From: Heliocidaris tuberculata
Taxonomy: Eukaryota > Echinodermata > Echinoidea > Camarodonta > Echinometridae
NCBI GenBank assembly: GCA_025618425.1
Contig: CM046847.1
Span: 2,638,259-2,702,258 of the forward strand
DNA length: 64,000 nt
Direction of reading: 5' to 3'
Below are positions 21,000 to 32,836 of this stretch, piece after piece. Both the position numbers and the translations under genes were made by a program. The first letter of the stretch is position 1; each line of letters starts with the position of its first letter. The notes beneath the pieces were generated by a model, which had not been told where the DNA came from, ran no database searches, and saw nothing but the letters and a program-made list of their open reading frames with translations.

Positions 21000-23900
21000 A
21001 GAGGACTTTATAATACAGATTTTAGCCAAATTACGGCATCAAAAACACAAAACAGACGATTAAAGTGTACCAACCACCTGAAAAAAGAATTTGTATACCG
21101 CTAGGAAGTATAAAATTAACCTCAAAGAACTTTATCTGAAATTCTATAGGTCAACAGTTTAGGAGTATGAAGGAAATAAAGGATAACATGAAGGTGCTCG
21201 CGCGGAACTGAACCTCCGAGTTGGGTTCCGCGTGAGCCCTTATCTTAGAAAGCGCGTACGGGTGCGTTGAGTAGTCTACTCACGAGTCGCTTTTATGCTT
21301 ATAGAGAGTATAATTAAACTTGTAATATCTCTTTATAGAAGTGATATTTTGAATATAGTAGAATGACATGGAACCTCTAACATGCATAGTAAAATATTTT
21401 TTGGTGATTGATACCCTTTAACATCTACCGTTCAGACTATTTAGTAGCTTCCTGTATTCTTTTGGATATACTTTATCTTGTTGTACACCGAAATAAATTG
21501 CAAGTTCAATTACTCATCAAATCTTTAACTAGAATAACTATATACTAGATGCCAAATCTCAGACGACTCACGTGTTCTAAGTCAACATAACCTGAATGCG
21601 ATTACTTCTAAACCATTAAATATCACAGAGAAAGTGACTATTGGAATGCTTCATGGAATGGATAAGAATGTATTTATTTTGAGCTACTGGAAGTTCAACC
21701 CTTGAACCGCTCGTGTTTTCTTGATTTTTTTTGGATTTTTTTACTGAAGTGGATGTTACAGCCCCCCCCCCCCCCCGGGGGGGGGGGGCACTCATTATAT
21801 AGTGTGCGGTGGGTATGTGCCGCAGAGAAGACCCACATTATTTACACTCAAATTTCCTTTCCAAAGCATATACCATTTTTTTTCCAGTCCACCCCAGGAA
21901 ATTCAGTTTCCATTCATGCGGAGCGCATGCATGCGAATTAACCACACCATATAGACTTGCCATGACACACAGCGTATTTACATTGTAGCTAATGGGAGCT
22001 TGTGGGAACCAGTTTCGTAGCATCACAGTTATATTGTAATTCAGTTCCAAAGACCCCCTTTTTACCAAAATGTTAGTAGTTCCGAAGACCATCCTTTTTC
22101 ATGATACGCTCGTTCCGAAGCCCCCTTTTGTGTCTTGCTAGCGGCACATACCTACCACTTTTGGGGTCGAGTGCCCCCCCCCCCCCGGGGTTAAAGCTCG
22201 TTGAAGCCATTATATTGACGAAATTTCGATTTCGACAAATGTAATTATATCAGGGAAAAGCGAGACCTGTATCACTCAAGTCGTGTTATTCAATTATATT
22301 ATTCAATATACATTACATTTGATTAGTACACTCTTATTTGCTACAATTATGTGGGAAAATATCTATTCGATCCGTCATAGCTGACTTATGCTAAACCGAC
22401 CGTGTATTTGAAGGTTGACTCTTAGACTTTGTATAAAAGGAGGAAAAAGGGTACCTGCTATTGAATACTATAGGAGGAAATACCTCAAAATCTGCGTACC
22501 AAAACAAAAAGTATAATGCACGCCTTTGTCGGTGGGACAAAGACTTTGTATTCCATTGATCGTCACAAATATTCTACAGTTTGAAATACACAGGTGAATT
22601 CAAAGGAAGTGACGTGGAGAGGGGGTGGGAATGGACACAACGACAAAAATTGTACGTACAGCAACAGAAAAAAAAAAAAATTTCCTCGAGCCCCCACCCC
22701 CCCCAAAAAAAAACACAGACAAAAAAACAAACAAACAACTAAACCCAATACAAAGCAAAACAGCAGTACTGCCCATTTCGTATTACGTATGCAATCCCAT
22801 ATGAGACAGATCACACTTAAAAAAGAATATTGAGTGGTGAACCTATAAACTACATTTCAGTTTCATTTTTTTGTTCTTGTGTGATGCCAACTTAGAGATT
22901 GTCCACTGTGTATAGTCATGAAAGTAGGCTGAGAAAGATAAAGTGATTATTGTACCAAATATAGTAATTGTTTGATCCATACAGTACTCTCAATCCAATC
23001 TAGATTTCGGAAGATGTCATATCAATAATTTGTAGTAAAAGATTAATTATATTTAAATGTTTTAAACGACCGATTTATGACAATAGCCTAGAGCTCATAT
23101 TCATTTTGCTCATTCCCATCATGTTATCTCGCGACGTGTCTACAGAGTACACTGTTTCAGAGTCTGACTATATAGGTGTAATAATCAGATCATTGAATTC
23201 CGTATATAAAAAAGCTATTCATGTTTACGCTTGGTTAAATGTCATGACGGATTGTGATTGCCTCTTTGTTTGTTTTAGGAAAATTTCTCTCTATTTACGA
23301 TCCATTTGTTCACCCAAATCGGTGTAGTTGTAAGCAAAGTCAGATTCAAATTTACAAAACATTCATTTAGATTATAACTGGTAGAACTTTACAATAAAAT
23401 GCAGAAGGAAAGAAGATTTTCGTTTTGAACGATGTGTTTTATGTTCAGTCTCGTTGACTGGAGAATACATTAACAATAAACTAAATAGACGATATTTCAA
23501 CGAGCCTATATACAAAAATATGACACTCTATCAAAATCCGCTCCCAGTTTTCGTATCATTTCAAATACGAACTGATGAAAATAAACGATAATCCCTTTTT
23601 TCCTCTCATGCATTCCATACCTCACCACTTGCATATCTAAAATACAGAGGCATATCAATAATACACATTATATCATTATGCATGACCTCAATATAACCAC
23701 CCGGTTCTATGCGTCATTTAAGCTGTAAATTACATTGTTTGCATATCACATCAGCCTTATCTATGATAAGGGCAAAGCTTGAAAGGGGTGAATTTTGTAG
23801 TTCATGCATTTCTCCCCCTTTTCGTTTCCTGGTTAGAGGAGATAATTCTACGAGTATATATACATGTATATATTTTTTTACAAGTTAAGAATGGCTAAGG

Positions 23901-24690
23901 CACCTTGCAGAAGTGCTTGAATTTGGTGCCACGTACAGCGTGAGCGCTCTGCCCTTACCCCCTGTTTTAAAAGATAACTTGCCGAATTTGCCTCGAGTTC
24001 CATTTATAGCATTTAGATTATTATTGCAGTAATAACAATCTCGTGTTCATTTTTTTTTCTCTCTCTCTTTTCTCTCTGCAGGTTTTCGTGATATTCACAA
24101 CACATACCAGCTTTCGTATCACGTGGTTTGAATTCAGACTCGTCAAGGCCATATGACTGTCACTATAACTATTCGAGCGTTTGGAATGAAAATAGAAGAC
24201 CACTGACAAATAATGAATGTTTGTATGTCCAGGTGAAACTGTTAGTTTTGAGCAGTGGCTATATGAGGATATAAATCAAGTTTTCGTTCTTCTTCACATT
24301 GCATGTACATGTATATGTAGCTTGAATAGTTACAAAAGTGTGATTTACGTGTATTCTGCTCCTACATTTGCTGCCAGACCTCAGCTTTACTGTCTACTAA
24401 GTTACTAAGTCTATTCTATTGCTGCATTCGTATTAAGTATTTATGGAAAGTCTACTGGAAAAAAAGTTTTATACATTCATCTGAAACTGTGCACGCCGGT
24501 AGATGCTTTATTTGTATCCAGCTCTTCGTGTATTGTAATATCGACCCCTTACAGGGAAACGTAAATTCGCCAGCAAACTCACAGGAGCCAAAGCCACCGG
24601 TTTTTTTTTTTTTTTCCTTGATGATATTTTCACATCAATGTTGCTGTTTCAATTTCAACGAAAACGCAAGAATTAAAGGAACGTCGAGAG
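21000..24690. other. Intergenic DNA before the two-exon gene
   Basis: Contains the MITE at 21763 and a GC-rich palindrome near 21194-21240 (GCTCGCGCGGAAC against GTTCCGCGTGAGC). At 24050-24083 a run of TCTCTC ending CTGCAG looks like a strong acceptor, followed by 24 open codons (VFVIFTTHTSFRITWFEF...) to TGA; no donor is in that stretch, so it may be a cryptic site or an unrecognised upstream exon. Confidence 0.4.
21763..22195. mobile_element. Palindromic MITE with C/G-run termini
   Basis: Ends GGGGGGGGCACTCATTATAT and GGGGTCGAGTGCCCCCCC, and sub-terminal GGGTATGTGCCGCAGAGAAG against CTTGCTAGCGGCACATACC. Internally three copies of GTTCC(G/A)AAGACCCCCTTTT-like words. Confidence 0.65.
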
Positions 24691-24754
24691 CGTGACATTA
24701 ATTACTTGCTTAACTTATCGCTCAAAAAAGGACAATATTTTATTCTACCACAAG

Positions 24755-25077
24755 ATGGGTTCATCGTCTGTGCCTCTCGTTCTCTATATCTTCGTCAAGT
24801 CGAGTGTCCAGGACACCCGTCAAAGGATACACGAAAACGTCCAGAACATTGCGACAGCGTTCCCAAAGGTAGATTTTCGCGTCAAGCGATTGGGCTCTGA
24901 TCGAGTCTTTGATGACATGCTGGATCTGTTTCTCAAGGAACTGAGTGAGAATGATCTATCTAGACTACAGGGTATCATTGTCAATGGGTTTGGACAGAAC
25001 CCGACCGGTGCTCTAGGAGACACGGAGTTCAGTGGTGCCTTCTTCAAAATGGTGCTTCTAGCGATGTTGAGGAGAAG
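24755..25077 (+). CDS. Unknown gene, exon A
   Basis: Open from the ATG at 24755 (MGSSSVPLVLYIFVK) to the donor AG|GTAGGA at 25078. The frame is also open upstream to about 24692 but without an ATG. Contains the alternating strand/helix segments described for the whole gene. The run TTTTATTCTACCACAAG directly before the ATG could act as an acceptor. Confidence 0.62.
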
Positions 25078-28000
25078 GTAGGATTTATGGAATTGGAAGT
25101 GGAAACAAAATTAAATCTAAGCTCTCTGATATCTCTGAATATTGACTAAGGATAAGCTTCGATATAATATTAAGTGCCGTCAGAGTAGAGAAAAGCTGAT
25201 ACCGGGCATTTTATGCCCCACTTAATGGTATCTTATGCCCCACTTAATGGTATTTCAGTTTTACCAATTATCTGTAAGCAGGGGCGGCGCCAGGGTATTT
25301 TGATAGGAGGGGCAAGACGACCTAAAGATGACGTCATATTTTTTCTCCATTAAATAACAGGGGTAATATAGAGTTATATGTTTAAGACCTCTCTTTTTAA
25401 TACTCCTCTTTCTTCTTTCTTCCCTTTTCTTCCTCCTTTTCTTCTTTTTCTTTTTTTTTTTCTTTTTTCACTACTTGAAAAATCATAGGGGGGCGGTCGC
25501 CCCCTCTGCCCCCCCTGTAGCGCCGCCCCTGTCGGTAAGGAATTACAAGATGTTGACACATTTAAAAAAAAAAAAAAATTTGTGGAATGAATTAACTTCT
25601 AGGGGGCCGGGGTGCAACCGCTTAGCCTCGTACGTCAATGAAAGGGGCGTAGTCCCACAGTCATGGGAAGAGATGTAGATTCTTGTTTTATAAAATAAAT
25701 ACCAAAGCATAACCTGATAGCCGAAAGATACATGTATATATAGGACATTTTGAATTTTTGCAGCTTCATAATACTGTCAAGCCATATTCTACATGGATCT
25801 TAACTGCGATTCATTTCGTGTTATGGGACTTAACACCGCATAAAGTGGCACAATGTCTACCCTGCGCGTCAAGGGGTATAAAAGAACCTGTCCACGTTTG
25901 TCAGTAGGGTCAATACAGATATTGCCAATCTCGGAAATCCGATTTTATAACACAATCGTTTCTTCCATCCATGTCTGATCTGGAGTGGATTAGCAAACAC
26001 TCGAGACTTTGCTGACATTACGAAGCTTTCCACATTCTATTATTGCTTTTATTTCATGGCTTACAATGGTGAAGAATCTTGAATTTAGTTAGTTTTGGGG
26101 CAGGGGTGTTTGAAAAAGCTTTTTGTCTTGTAAAGTTTAATTTAACGCATTTGGAAGTTGTTGTTTTTTTAAGGCAAACCCATACATACCTTAATCTTCT
26201 CCCCCTCTCCCTACACCCCCCTCTCTCTCTCTCTCTCTCATTATACCCCTCTCTCTTTCTTCTCTATCCACCCTCTCTATTTATCTCACACACGCAGACG
26301 TACCCCCTCTCTACTTTATCTCTCTACTTATTATGCTTATCGCTTTCAATGTTTGTAATCGTAATCTTCCGCCATTTTCTTTATTTCTCTCTTTGTCTAT
26401 CATATAGCCCTCCTCCTTCTCCCTCTCTTTCTCTCTCTCTCTCTTTCTCACTCTTCCACCTCTCCACTTCTCTCTCTTCCATACTTATTTCCCTCTCCAT
26501 CTTTTCCCGTCATGAGAGGAGATGAAAGCTTATGCAACCATCGAAGAAGCAAAATTAGGCCCATAATCCCAAGATTGTTTACTTCACTGGTAACGCATGA
26601 ATTCAATCAGAGAAAAGACACCATGGTTATTTGCGAGAAGTTCCATGAATATATACCTGTTTTCAATTCTATAAATGTGCATTGAGACTGATTATATAAG
26701 CCGAATATATAAATGGATATAATTCAGATAATATTTATACAATGACGGCAAATTGTGTTCCATTCAATATGGAGTCGTATATTTATATATCCCACCTGAT
26801 TTGCTCAACTCCTAAATCAATCTTTCTTAGGGATTCGAAAAAGACGTATAGACCAATTATCTTGTACATCGTAATAAAAAGCTCATTCATGATCTCCATT
26901 ACATTCTCGGTCGGTCACAAAAAAAGTATACACACGAGGTGTATTTTCTTAAATGATATACATGTACATACGTGTATACAAGTATGTGTGTATTTTGACT
27001 AATTACTTATAAAGTATAAATTCAGATTTTGCGAAGCTGTTGACATGTTCAACTGAAATGAACTAAATGAACTAAAATTCCAACTAGTTGACAGCGAAAA
27101 TTGCTTTAACACATTTCAAGTACACTTGCGCCAGAAATCATATCTTTATTTCAATAACATCTTTCATTTTTATTTCATAAAAGAGAATTAAGGTCTCTGA
27201 ATTGAATTATATGTTATTATTTCATGTTTTCTATTTATTTACTACCAACTTACGCTCAAAAGATCCATTCGGATGTCATGATGGTACAAGCACACCACAC
27301 GAGGTCAAACTTTCGAATTTCACTATCTAGAACTTTGTACAGCCCTTCAATCTGATTGTATGATAGCTGAATACATATGAATGAATTCTATTTACATGAC
27401 GCGAGTGTCCAATATTTGTTTAAGACAAGAATGCTGTGAGCAAAGTGCAAAGTTTATATTCAAAGTCAGAAGGACGAGTTTGTTTTTCTTGGTTCGACGT
27501 GAGGTCTTGTCAAATCAATCTCGGGTCAGTTATACTTATACACTTGACAAAAGAGTATTTTTGAAAATTATGACTTCCCTGTGATGAATTCATCTTTCTC
27601 TATAAGGCAAGTTACGGCCATAGAGATGACACTGATTTACTGGTCATGCAGTGGTATTATGAAATAACATGTCAAGAAATTATTCTGACTGGTTATTTAT
27701 TTACTTAAAATGAATAATTGTGTATTATTAGGTTTCTGAATCATGCAAATTTAACAAGTTCCTGAAAGTCACAGACAATCAAAAGCACCGACACAAAAAA
27801 AAAAAAAAAAAAAAAATGTTGATATATGGAACTAAACGAATTTGGTCGACATTTGAAAACCATATTTAATCATATTTTAAATCATTATAATGGCATTTCA
27901 AGAGCAATCCTCTCCATGGAACAAGGCAATGATGGTATTCTTCCACACAGTGATCGAATAAAAAGATTAAGAAGTTCATTTTTTACACTTATCTGAACCT

Positions 28001-29721
28001 ATTTCAGACTCCAACACATAATTACACTAATTGTTTAAAGTACAAATAAAAAATTACAGAAGGAATTTGACAGAAATGTTTATACAGACGTTTAGTTATA
28101 TGGGAAGAGAAAGTCGAAGAAATCCAGGCGTTCTGGCTTTCCAATATAGCTGTGTGTATACAACATTATGCGGTGCCTTTCAGTTTGTTCAATTTTCTCG
28201 ATTCTACCATCTTTCGAAAGCGTCTGTTCCCATTTGCATTTCAAAAACCAATTTACTGTTTTATGAACAATTCACAATGACTTTTAGCAAGATTATTTCC
28301 AATGGTAGTTCCATTTATCACCAGAACTCCATATTAACTTTTTAAGCCTTTTGTGCTCTTAAAAATACTGCTTAAAAGGTCCCCAATATGATGGCACATG
28401 TGTCTCTACACAGCTTGTGCAATTTAATGCCCCATTGTCCACTTACTCATCATTTCTTGCCATAATGCCCAGTTTTTGGATGCGCAACAATGAGGGCATT
28501 TATATACCCGAGCTTTACCCAGTATTCTCGAGGTTGTAGACCTTGTAAGACCTTTTGAATTTTTTATTTCCATACTATTCTCTTTTTCATTACTTTCAAT
28601 ACAGACCCAGACTATTCCATTCACTGAATTTTGTCAAGCCATCGACAATAGCGAGATAATCCTTAATTGCTTCGCTAGCTGAAAAGTTTTGTGTCCTGCA
28701 TATTCGTTTATGGGTGGTTTAACTTTTTCATTTCTATACGAGAAGAGTTCTCCATGCTGCTGTATTGACCACGAAATTTCGAGAGTAATAGCAAAAAGAG
28801 GACTTGGTACTTTTATGTAACATTTTAGTTAACAGTCTAAACAGTATATGTTATTAATAGTGTTTTTGAAATGCTGCACTGTGCTGTCTCCTTTTGTGGT
28901 TTCGGATAGGTGCTCTCTTTTTTTTGGGGGGGGGGGGATGGAGTGGCAGACTTTGCTGGGCACCGGGCCCGTGTGCTCTGTTGGTTGGCTCTCTACGGTA
29001 TCCTATGATTGTAATGATTCCGTGTTTGATATTTTGTTTAGATTATATTTTTGTGGAGGGCTCCGTTGTAAAGCAGTTACATAACTGAATCGGACTACCC
29101 TCCATTATTTTACTTGTCATAAATAAAACATGAATGAATAAATAAATAAATAAACAGTCCCCAGCCCATACAAAATAGTGGAAGGAATAATTTGAATGAT
29201 TATGTACATAATAATGTTTAAATTGAAATAAATTGTCACACAGTTGGAAATCTTCCATATTTTTTTTTCAATTTATACATTTTAACGTTTAGAGAAAAAA
29301 TGTTAAAGAGTATAAACTCTTTAAATTCTATTTGGTTCATTTCTTGGTCTTACCTCATGATAAACAAGTAAACTTTTCTTTGTGCTATTCAAGATTTATT
29401 CTTCTTTCCCGCCATTCTCACAGATCCAATTCCTCACAGCGCATAGCTGTCGTCTGCGCTCAGAGCTTCAGTCACACGTTCACTCAACAGGCAGACTCGA
29501 TCCCTGCTGGAACCTCCGCCGTCTTCCAATTCATTCCGCTGACGACGAGCTACCAGCCGTACCAGGTTAAAGCCGATTCGATGCCCAGGCCGGCCGGGGT
29601 CTTACTCGACTTCCAGAAGCTGGTCGGTCACGTCTTTCAGGCTCCCAACTCCAATATTTTCAAGCGCCACAACGAAACGATGCACGGAGTCAGTTCGATT
29701 GTGAGGAGTGACCATTTCTGA
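24755..29721 (+). CDS. Two-exon gene of unknown function (206 aa, or C-terminal part of a longer protein)
   Basis: Exons 24755-25077 and 29424-29721 join in phase (AG + A, Arg) into a 206-residue frame ending TGA. I do not recognise the family. The first half alternates predicted strands and helices in a Rossmann-like way: VPLVLYIFVK, a helix TRQRIHENVQNIATAF, VDFRVKRL, a helix VFDDMLDLFLKELSEN, LQGIIVNGF, a helix FSGAFFKMVLLAMLRR, then RIAVVCAQSF. The second half is Gln/Pro/Thr-richer and ends GVSSIVRSDHF. There is no clear signal peptide or TM segment. Codon use and the clean phase match argue for a real gene. A pyrimidine tract plus AAG immediately precedes the ATG, so 24755 could instead be an internal exon boundary with upstream exons not found here. 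Confidence 0.6.
25279..25532. mobile_element. Palindromic MITE with CAGGGGCGGCGCCAG ends
   Basis: Starts CAGGGGCGGCGCCAGGGTAT and ends TGTAGCGCCGCCCCTG; interior low-complexity CT tract. Lies in the intron of the two-exon gene, about 200 bp after exon A. Confidence 0.6.
25533..29423. other. Intron of the two-exon gene
   Basis: Mostly unique AT-rich DNA with the CT tract at 26200 and a poly-A run near 27796. No further exon with matching phase was seen between exons A and B. Confidence 0.45.
26200..26510. repeat. CT-rich tract in the intron of the two-exon gene
   Basis: (CT)n interrupted by CACCC and TTTAT words. No coding signal. Confidence 0.9.
29424..29721 (+). CDS. Unknown gene, exon B with stop
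   Basis: Acceptor CTTTCCCGCCATTCTCACAG, a strong pyrimidine tract. Encodes RSNSSQRIAVVCAQSFSHTF, a Thr/Gln/Pro-rich middle, and GVLLDFQKLVGHVFQAP, ending SIVRSDHF and TGA. Base composition is clearly more GC-rich than the flanking AT-rich DNA. Two NSS/NET-type sequons are visible, which matter only if the protein is secreted. Confidence 0.62.
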
Positions 29722-30732
29722 GAACTTGATTCTAAATACCAATACAGATGACCCTGCAACATGATGGTGGGGTTGGGAGTCTCGATGTCAGCTCCGCGTG
29801 AGACTTAAGAGAGTTATAGGGTACATGACTCTCCTGGAATTCTTGTATCTATCCAAGAGACTTTTTTTTTTTAAATAAGAGGAAACTATTGCTTTCCGAA
29901 CAAAGGGATTTTTCTCCCAACACGTACTATACTCCTCACCCCGCTGTTTTTAGTATAGAGAAATTTATCTTTAGGACAAATGGATTCATCTCTGCAAATC
30001 TAACTATCTTTAACATAGATTTTCATACGCACTAAAAGTTCTGCGTATATACTCTATCATCCTTACCCACTAGTTTTGAAAAGTTGCATTTACGTCAAAG
30101 GAAATATCTCAAAACGCGTTACATTTTCCGAGTGTAATTTATTAAGTAAAATAGAAGTTTCCTTTAGGTTACAGAGATTTGTCTCTCCAAACGCCCTCTC
30201 CCTTTCGACTGCGGTGGCAGCAATTATAGTTGCATGTTTTTTTTTTAATCATAGGGTTATCGACTTGGTGGTTTATACAATACCTAATTATGTCCTTCTT
30301 GAGAGACTTTTCTTTTTCCGTGTCTTTTTCGAGACGCCATCATATTAACGGTAGTGACGCGACCTTTATAACTGAACAAGATGTAGGTCTATGAGGCACT
30401 TTGGCATATCGTAGTAATTAACCAATATCGTGTAATCTGGCATTTTTACTGTATCATGTTCTAAGTAAGCACAAATGGCTACCTTGTCCGAAGATATAAC
30501 CTACACATGTAATTTTAGAATATGCAACTTTCTGTATGTTGTTTTCACTGCTGAAATGTTCTTGTTCCATACATGGGAAAGTAAGGCGATTGGAGTCTTA
30601 TCAAAGTATTGAAGTCATACTCCAGTTATCGCTGTGTATGATCAGGACAGTACATCGGTGTTATACAGAGCGAGTAGAATACTTGAGGAGAGAGCCAGCC
30701 GAAGGACATTGAGTTAGTGCTGCTACATGTTA

Positions 30733-31152
30733 AGCCCACCGCACACTATACGATCAGTCTGCGATCCGATTTCAATAGAAAATGTAATAGCATTTAATAT
30801 AAACATTTAAACACATAAAATTATTTGTATTGAGGTTCTAATTAGTCTTATAGACAGTAAAATCGAAAATACGGCCTATTGCGAGCATTGTAGTAGGAGG
30901 AAAGGCCAAATCGGCTCCGTGTCGTAGTGACGTCAGAGCAGTCCTACAATTGTCTACGATTTGAGGTTGATTTGGTCCTATTCCGGGTATATAAGGCTGA
31001 CAGCGCACCAGAACCCTATCTTTGTTATTCACTTTTCTTCGTTCAGAACCTGGATCAGGTACATTTTATTTGCTGAAATGCCCATATTTAATGCTATTGC
31101 GATTCATTTCCAAAATCAGATCGCAGTCGATGGTGTAGTGTGCGGTGGGCTT
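30733..31152. mobile_element. MITE with AGCCCACCGCAC termini, copy 2
   Basis: 420 bp with inverted ends AGCCCACCGCACACTATACG and GTAGTGTGCGGTGGGCTT. Its interior matches the element at 14921 in reverse-complement orientation (GTCGTAGTGACGTCAGAGC against the CTGACGTCACTACGA of copy 1). Intergenic. Confidence 0.78.
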
Positions 31153-31575
31153 TAGATACATGTTAAAATCTTTGACAGCTTCCAGAATTTCCAATCTGTC
31201 TAGAGCCTGTAATAGATAGCTCAAACTAGTATGTATTCATGTAATAAATTTGTTCTTTCAATAGACGATTTGCAACGCATTACGGTTATTCAATATGTTC
31301 ATTTGTACGCGCTTCACGTATTTATGAAGCCTAAAAAATATTATTGCAAATGTAATGCGCCATATCGGAATATCATGATCTCTAGTATACTCACTGTTCG
31401 TTTTTACGAATGTATGATCTATTATTATATAAAGTGTAAAGCGCACAAAGCGTTTATTATTTTTTTAAATGTCATTTTGGGTTAGAATCTTTCGGAGGGG
31501 TGTTTCGATATTTGCTCCGATGACAACTGCCCTGGGATACATTTAATTCGTCAAAGATGTAGGGTTGGGGTTATA

Positions 31576-31837
31576 CACTGCAAAAACCAGGGTGTTAATT
31601 CAGCACCATCTCGGTATCAATATTGGGCTACACCAGAAAAGTGTTAAAACAACACCAGTTAGTGTTAAAACAACTCCAGTTAGTGTTAAAACAACTCCAG
31701 TTTAATATTGGGCTGCACCAGATAAATGTTAAAACAACACCAGTTTGATTCGAAACTGGTGTTGTTTTAGCACTTACCTGGTGTAGCCCAGTATAGATAT
31801 CGAGGTGGTGTTGATTAGCACCCAGGTTTTTGCGGTG
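31576..31837. mobile_element. Palindromic MITE with CACTGCAAAAACC ends
   Basis: Ends CACTGCAAAAACCAGGGTG and CACCCAGGTTTTTGCGGTG, flanked by TATA on each side. The left arm holds a ~22-bp tandem repeat (GTGTTAAAACAAC(A/T)CCAGTT, three to four copies); the right arm has one copy of its complement. Confidence 0.72.
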
Positions 31838-32691
31838 TATATAGGGTTGCAGTTTTGTTTAAAGCTAGGTTTGGGGTTAGGGTCAGGGTTGGTTATAGTG
31901 TTATGTCCAGGGTTTGAAATTAAGACTTTGGTTTGTATACGATATTGACTGTGGTGCAATTGTCACCGGGAGCACGTGTCGTACAACCTATACGGAGGTG
32001 TGTTTATAATTAGTTAGTGGGTTGTTATTTCTGAGATGGGGCATAGAGGATTTTGTACAAAATGTGTTGTTTTTTTTAAATGAATTTACGAATTCAAGGT
32101 GAAGGTTAATCTGTAGATCAACAGGCCAGAGTACCAGTTATGTATTTATATTGAGATGTGCAGTATTGTGCAGATATCGTAGCTTATTTTTTTGTCGTTT
32201 GATAAAGATTTAGAAAAAAAAGATGGCTAACTTATTTACTTATTAAAACATAAATGCAAGTGCAGAAACACATTCGTTCATATGTAATCTTTTCAATGTT
32301 CTGCTATAGTAAAGAGTGATCTATCTTGTAACATATCCATGCAGGGGCGTCGAAAGATTAGAGGATATTTTTTTTTTTTGGGGGGGGGCATATTTGTAAA
32401 AGTATTGAGTCTTTTAATTCTTTATGATTCTTTAATTCTTTTTGATAAATTGCTTTATCCGAGGACATTTTTTTTAATAGATTTTTTGCAAAAGTTTGTA
32501 TTTTCTCCAATTATTATATTTGAAATTGTGGTGTTAGATTCCTTGATGGCAAAGTTGCTTCTCCTTCCGATTGAAAACGTTCCTTCGATACCCACGGTCA
32601 TACCTCAATGAAACTTGCAATATTTACGAAATTTTAATATGACTGTGTGGTAATATGAAAGAAAGTGACCGAGGATATGATTTTGACCAGG

Positions 32692-32836
32692 GGCCCGTTG
32701 CACAAAACTTGCGTTTGATCGCAACTCCTAAAAATCAAACGCAAGTCCTTAATGCGCACTTCTGATTGGCTAAAAATAAAGTTGCGTTTCATTTTCCTGA
32801 GTTGCGTTCGAACGCAAGTTTTGTGTAACGGGCTCC
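32692..32836. mobile_element. Palindromic hairpin element (GGGCCCGTTGCA type)
   Basis: Bounded by GGGGCCCGTTGCACAAAACT and AGTTTTGTGTAACGGGCTCC. Internal arms repeat GCGTTTGATCGCAACT words, around a core containing TCTGATTGGCTA. This core word (reverse TAGCCAATCAGA) is shared with the hairpins at 15.4 kb and the right window edge. Confidence 0.75.

Noticed and set aside
24083..29721. Treating the two-exon gene as 3' exons of the sialyltransferase
   Set aside because: The sialyltransferase ends with its expected terminal Cys and a stop at 15922, and the later exons share no sialyl motif.
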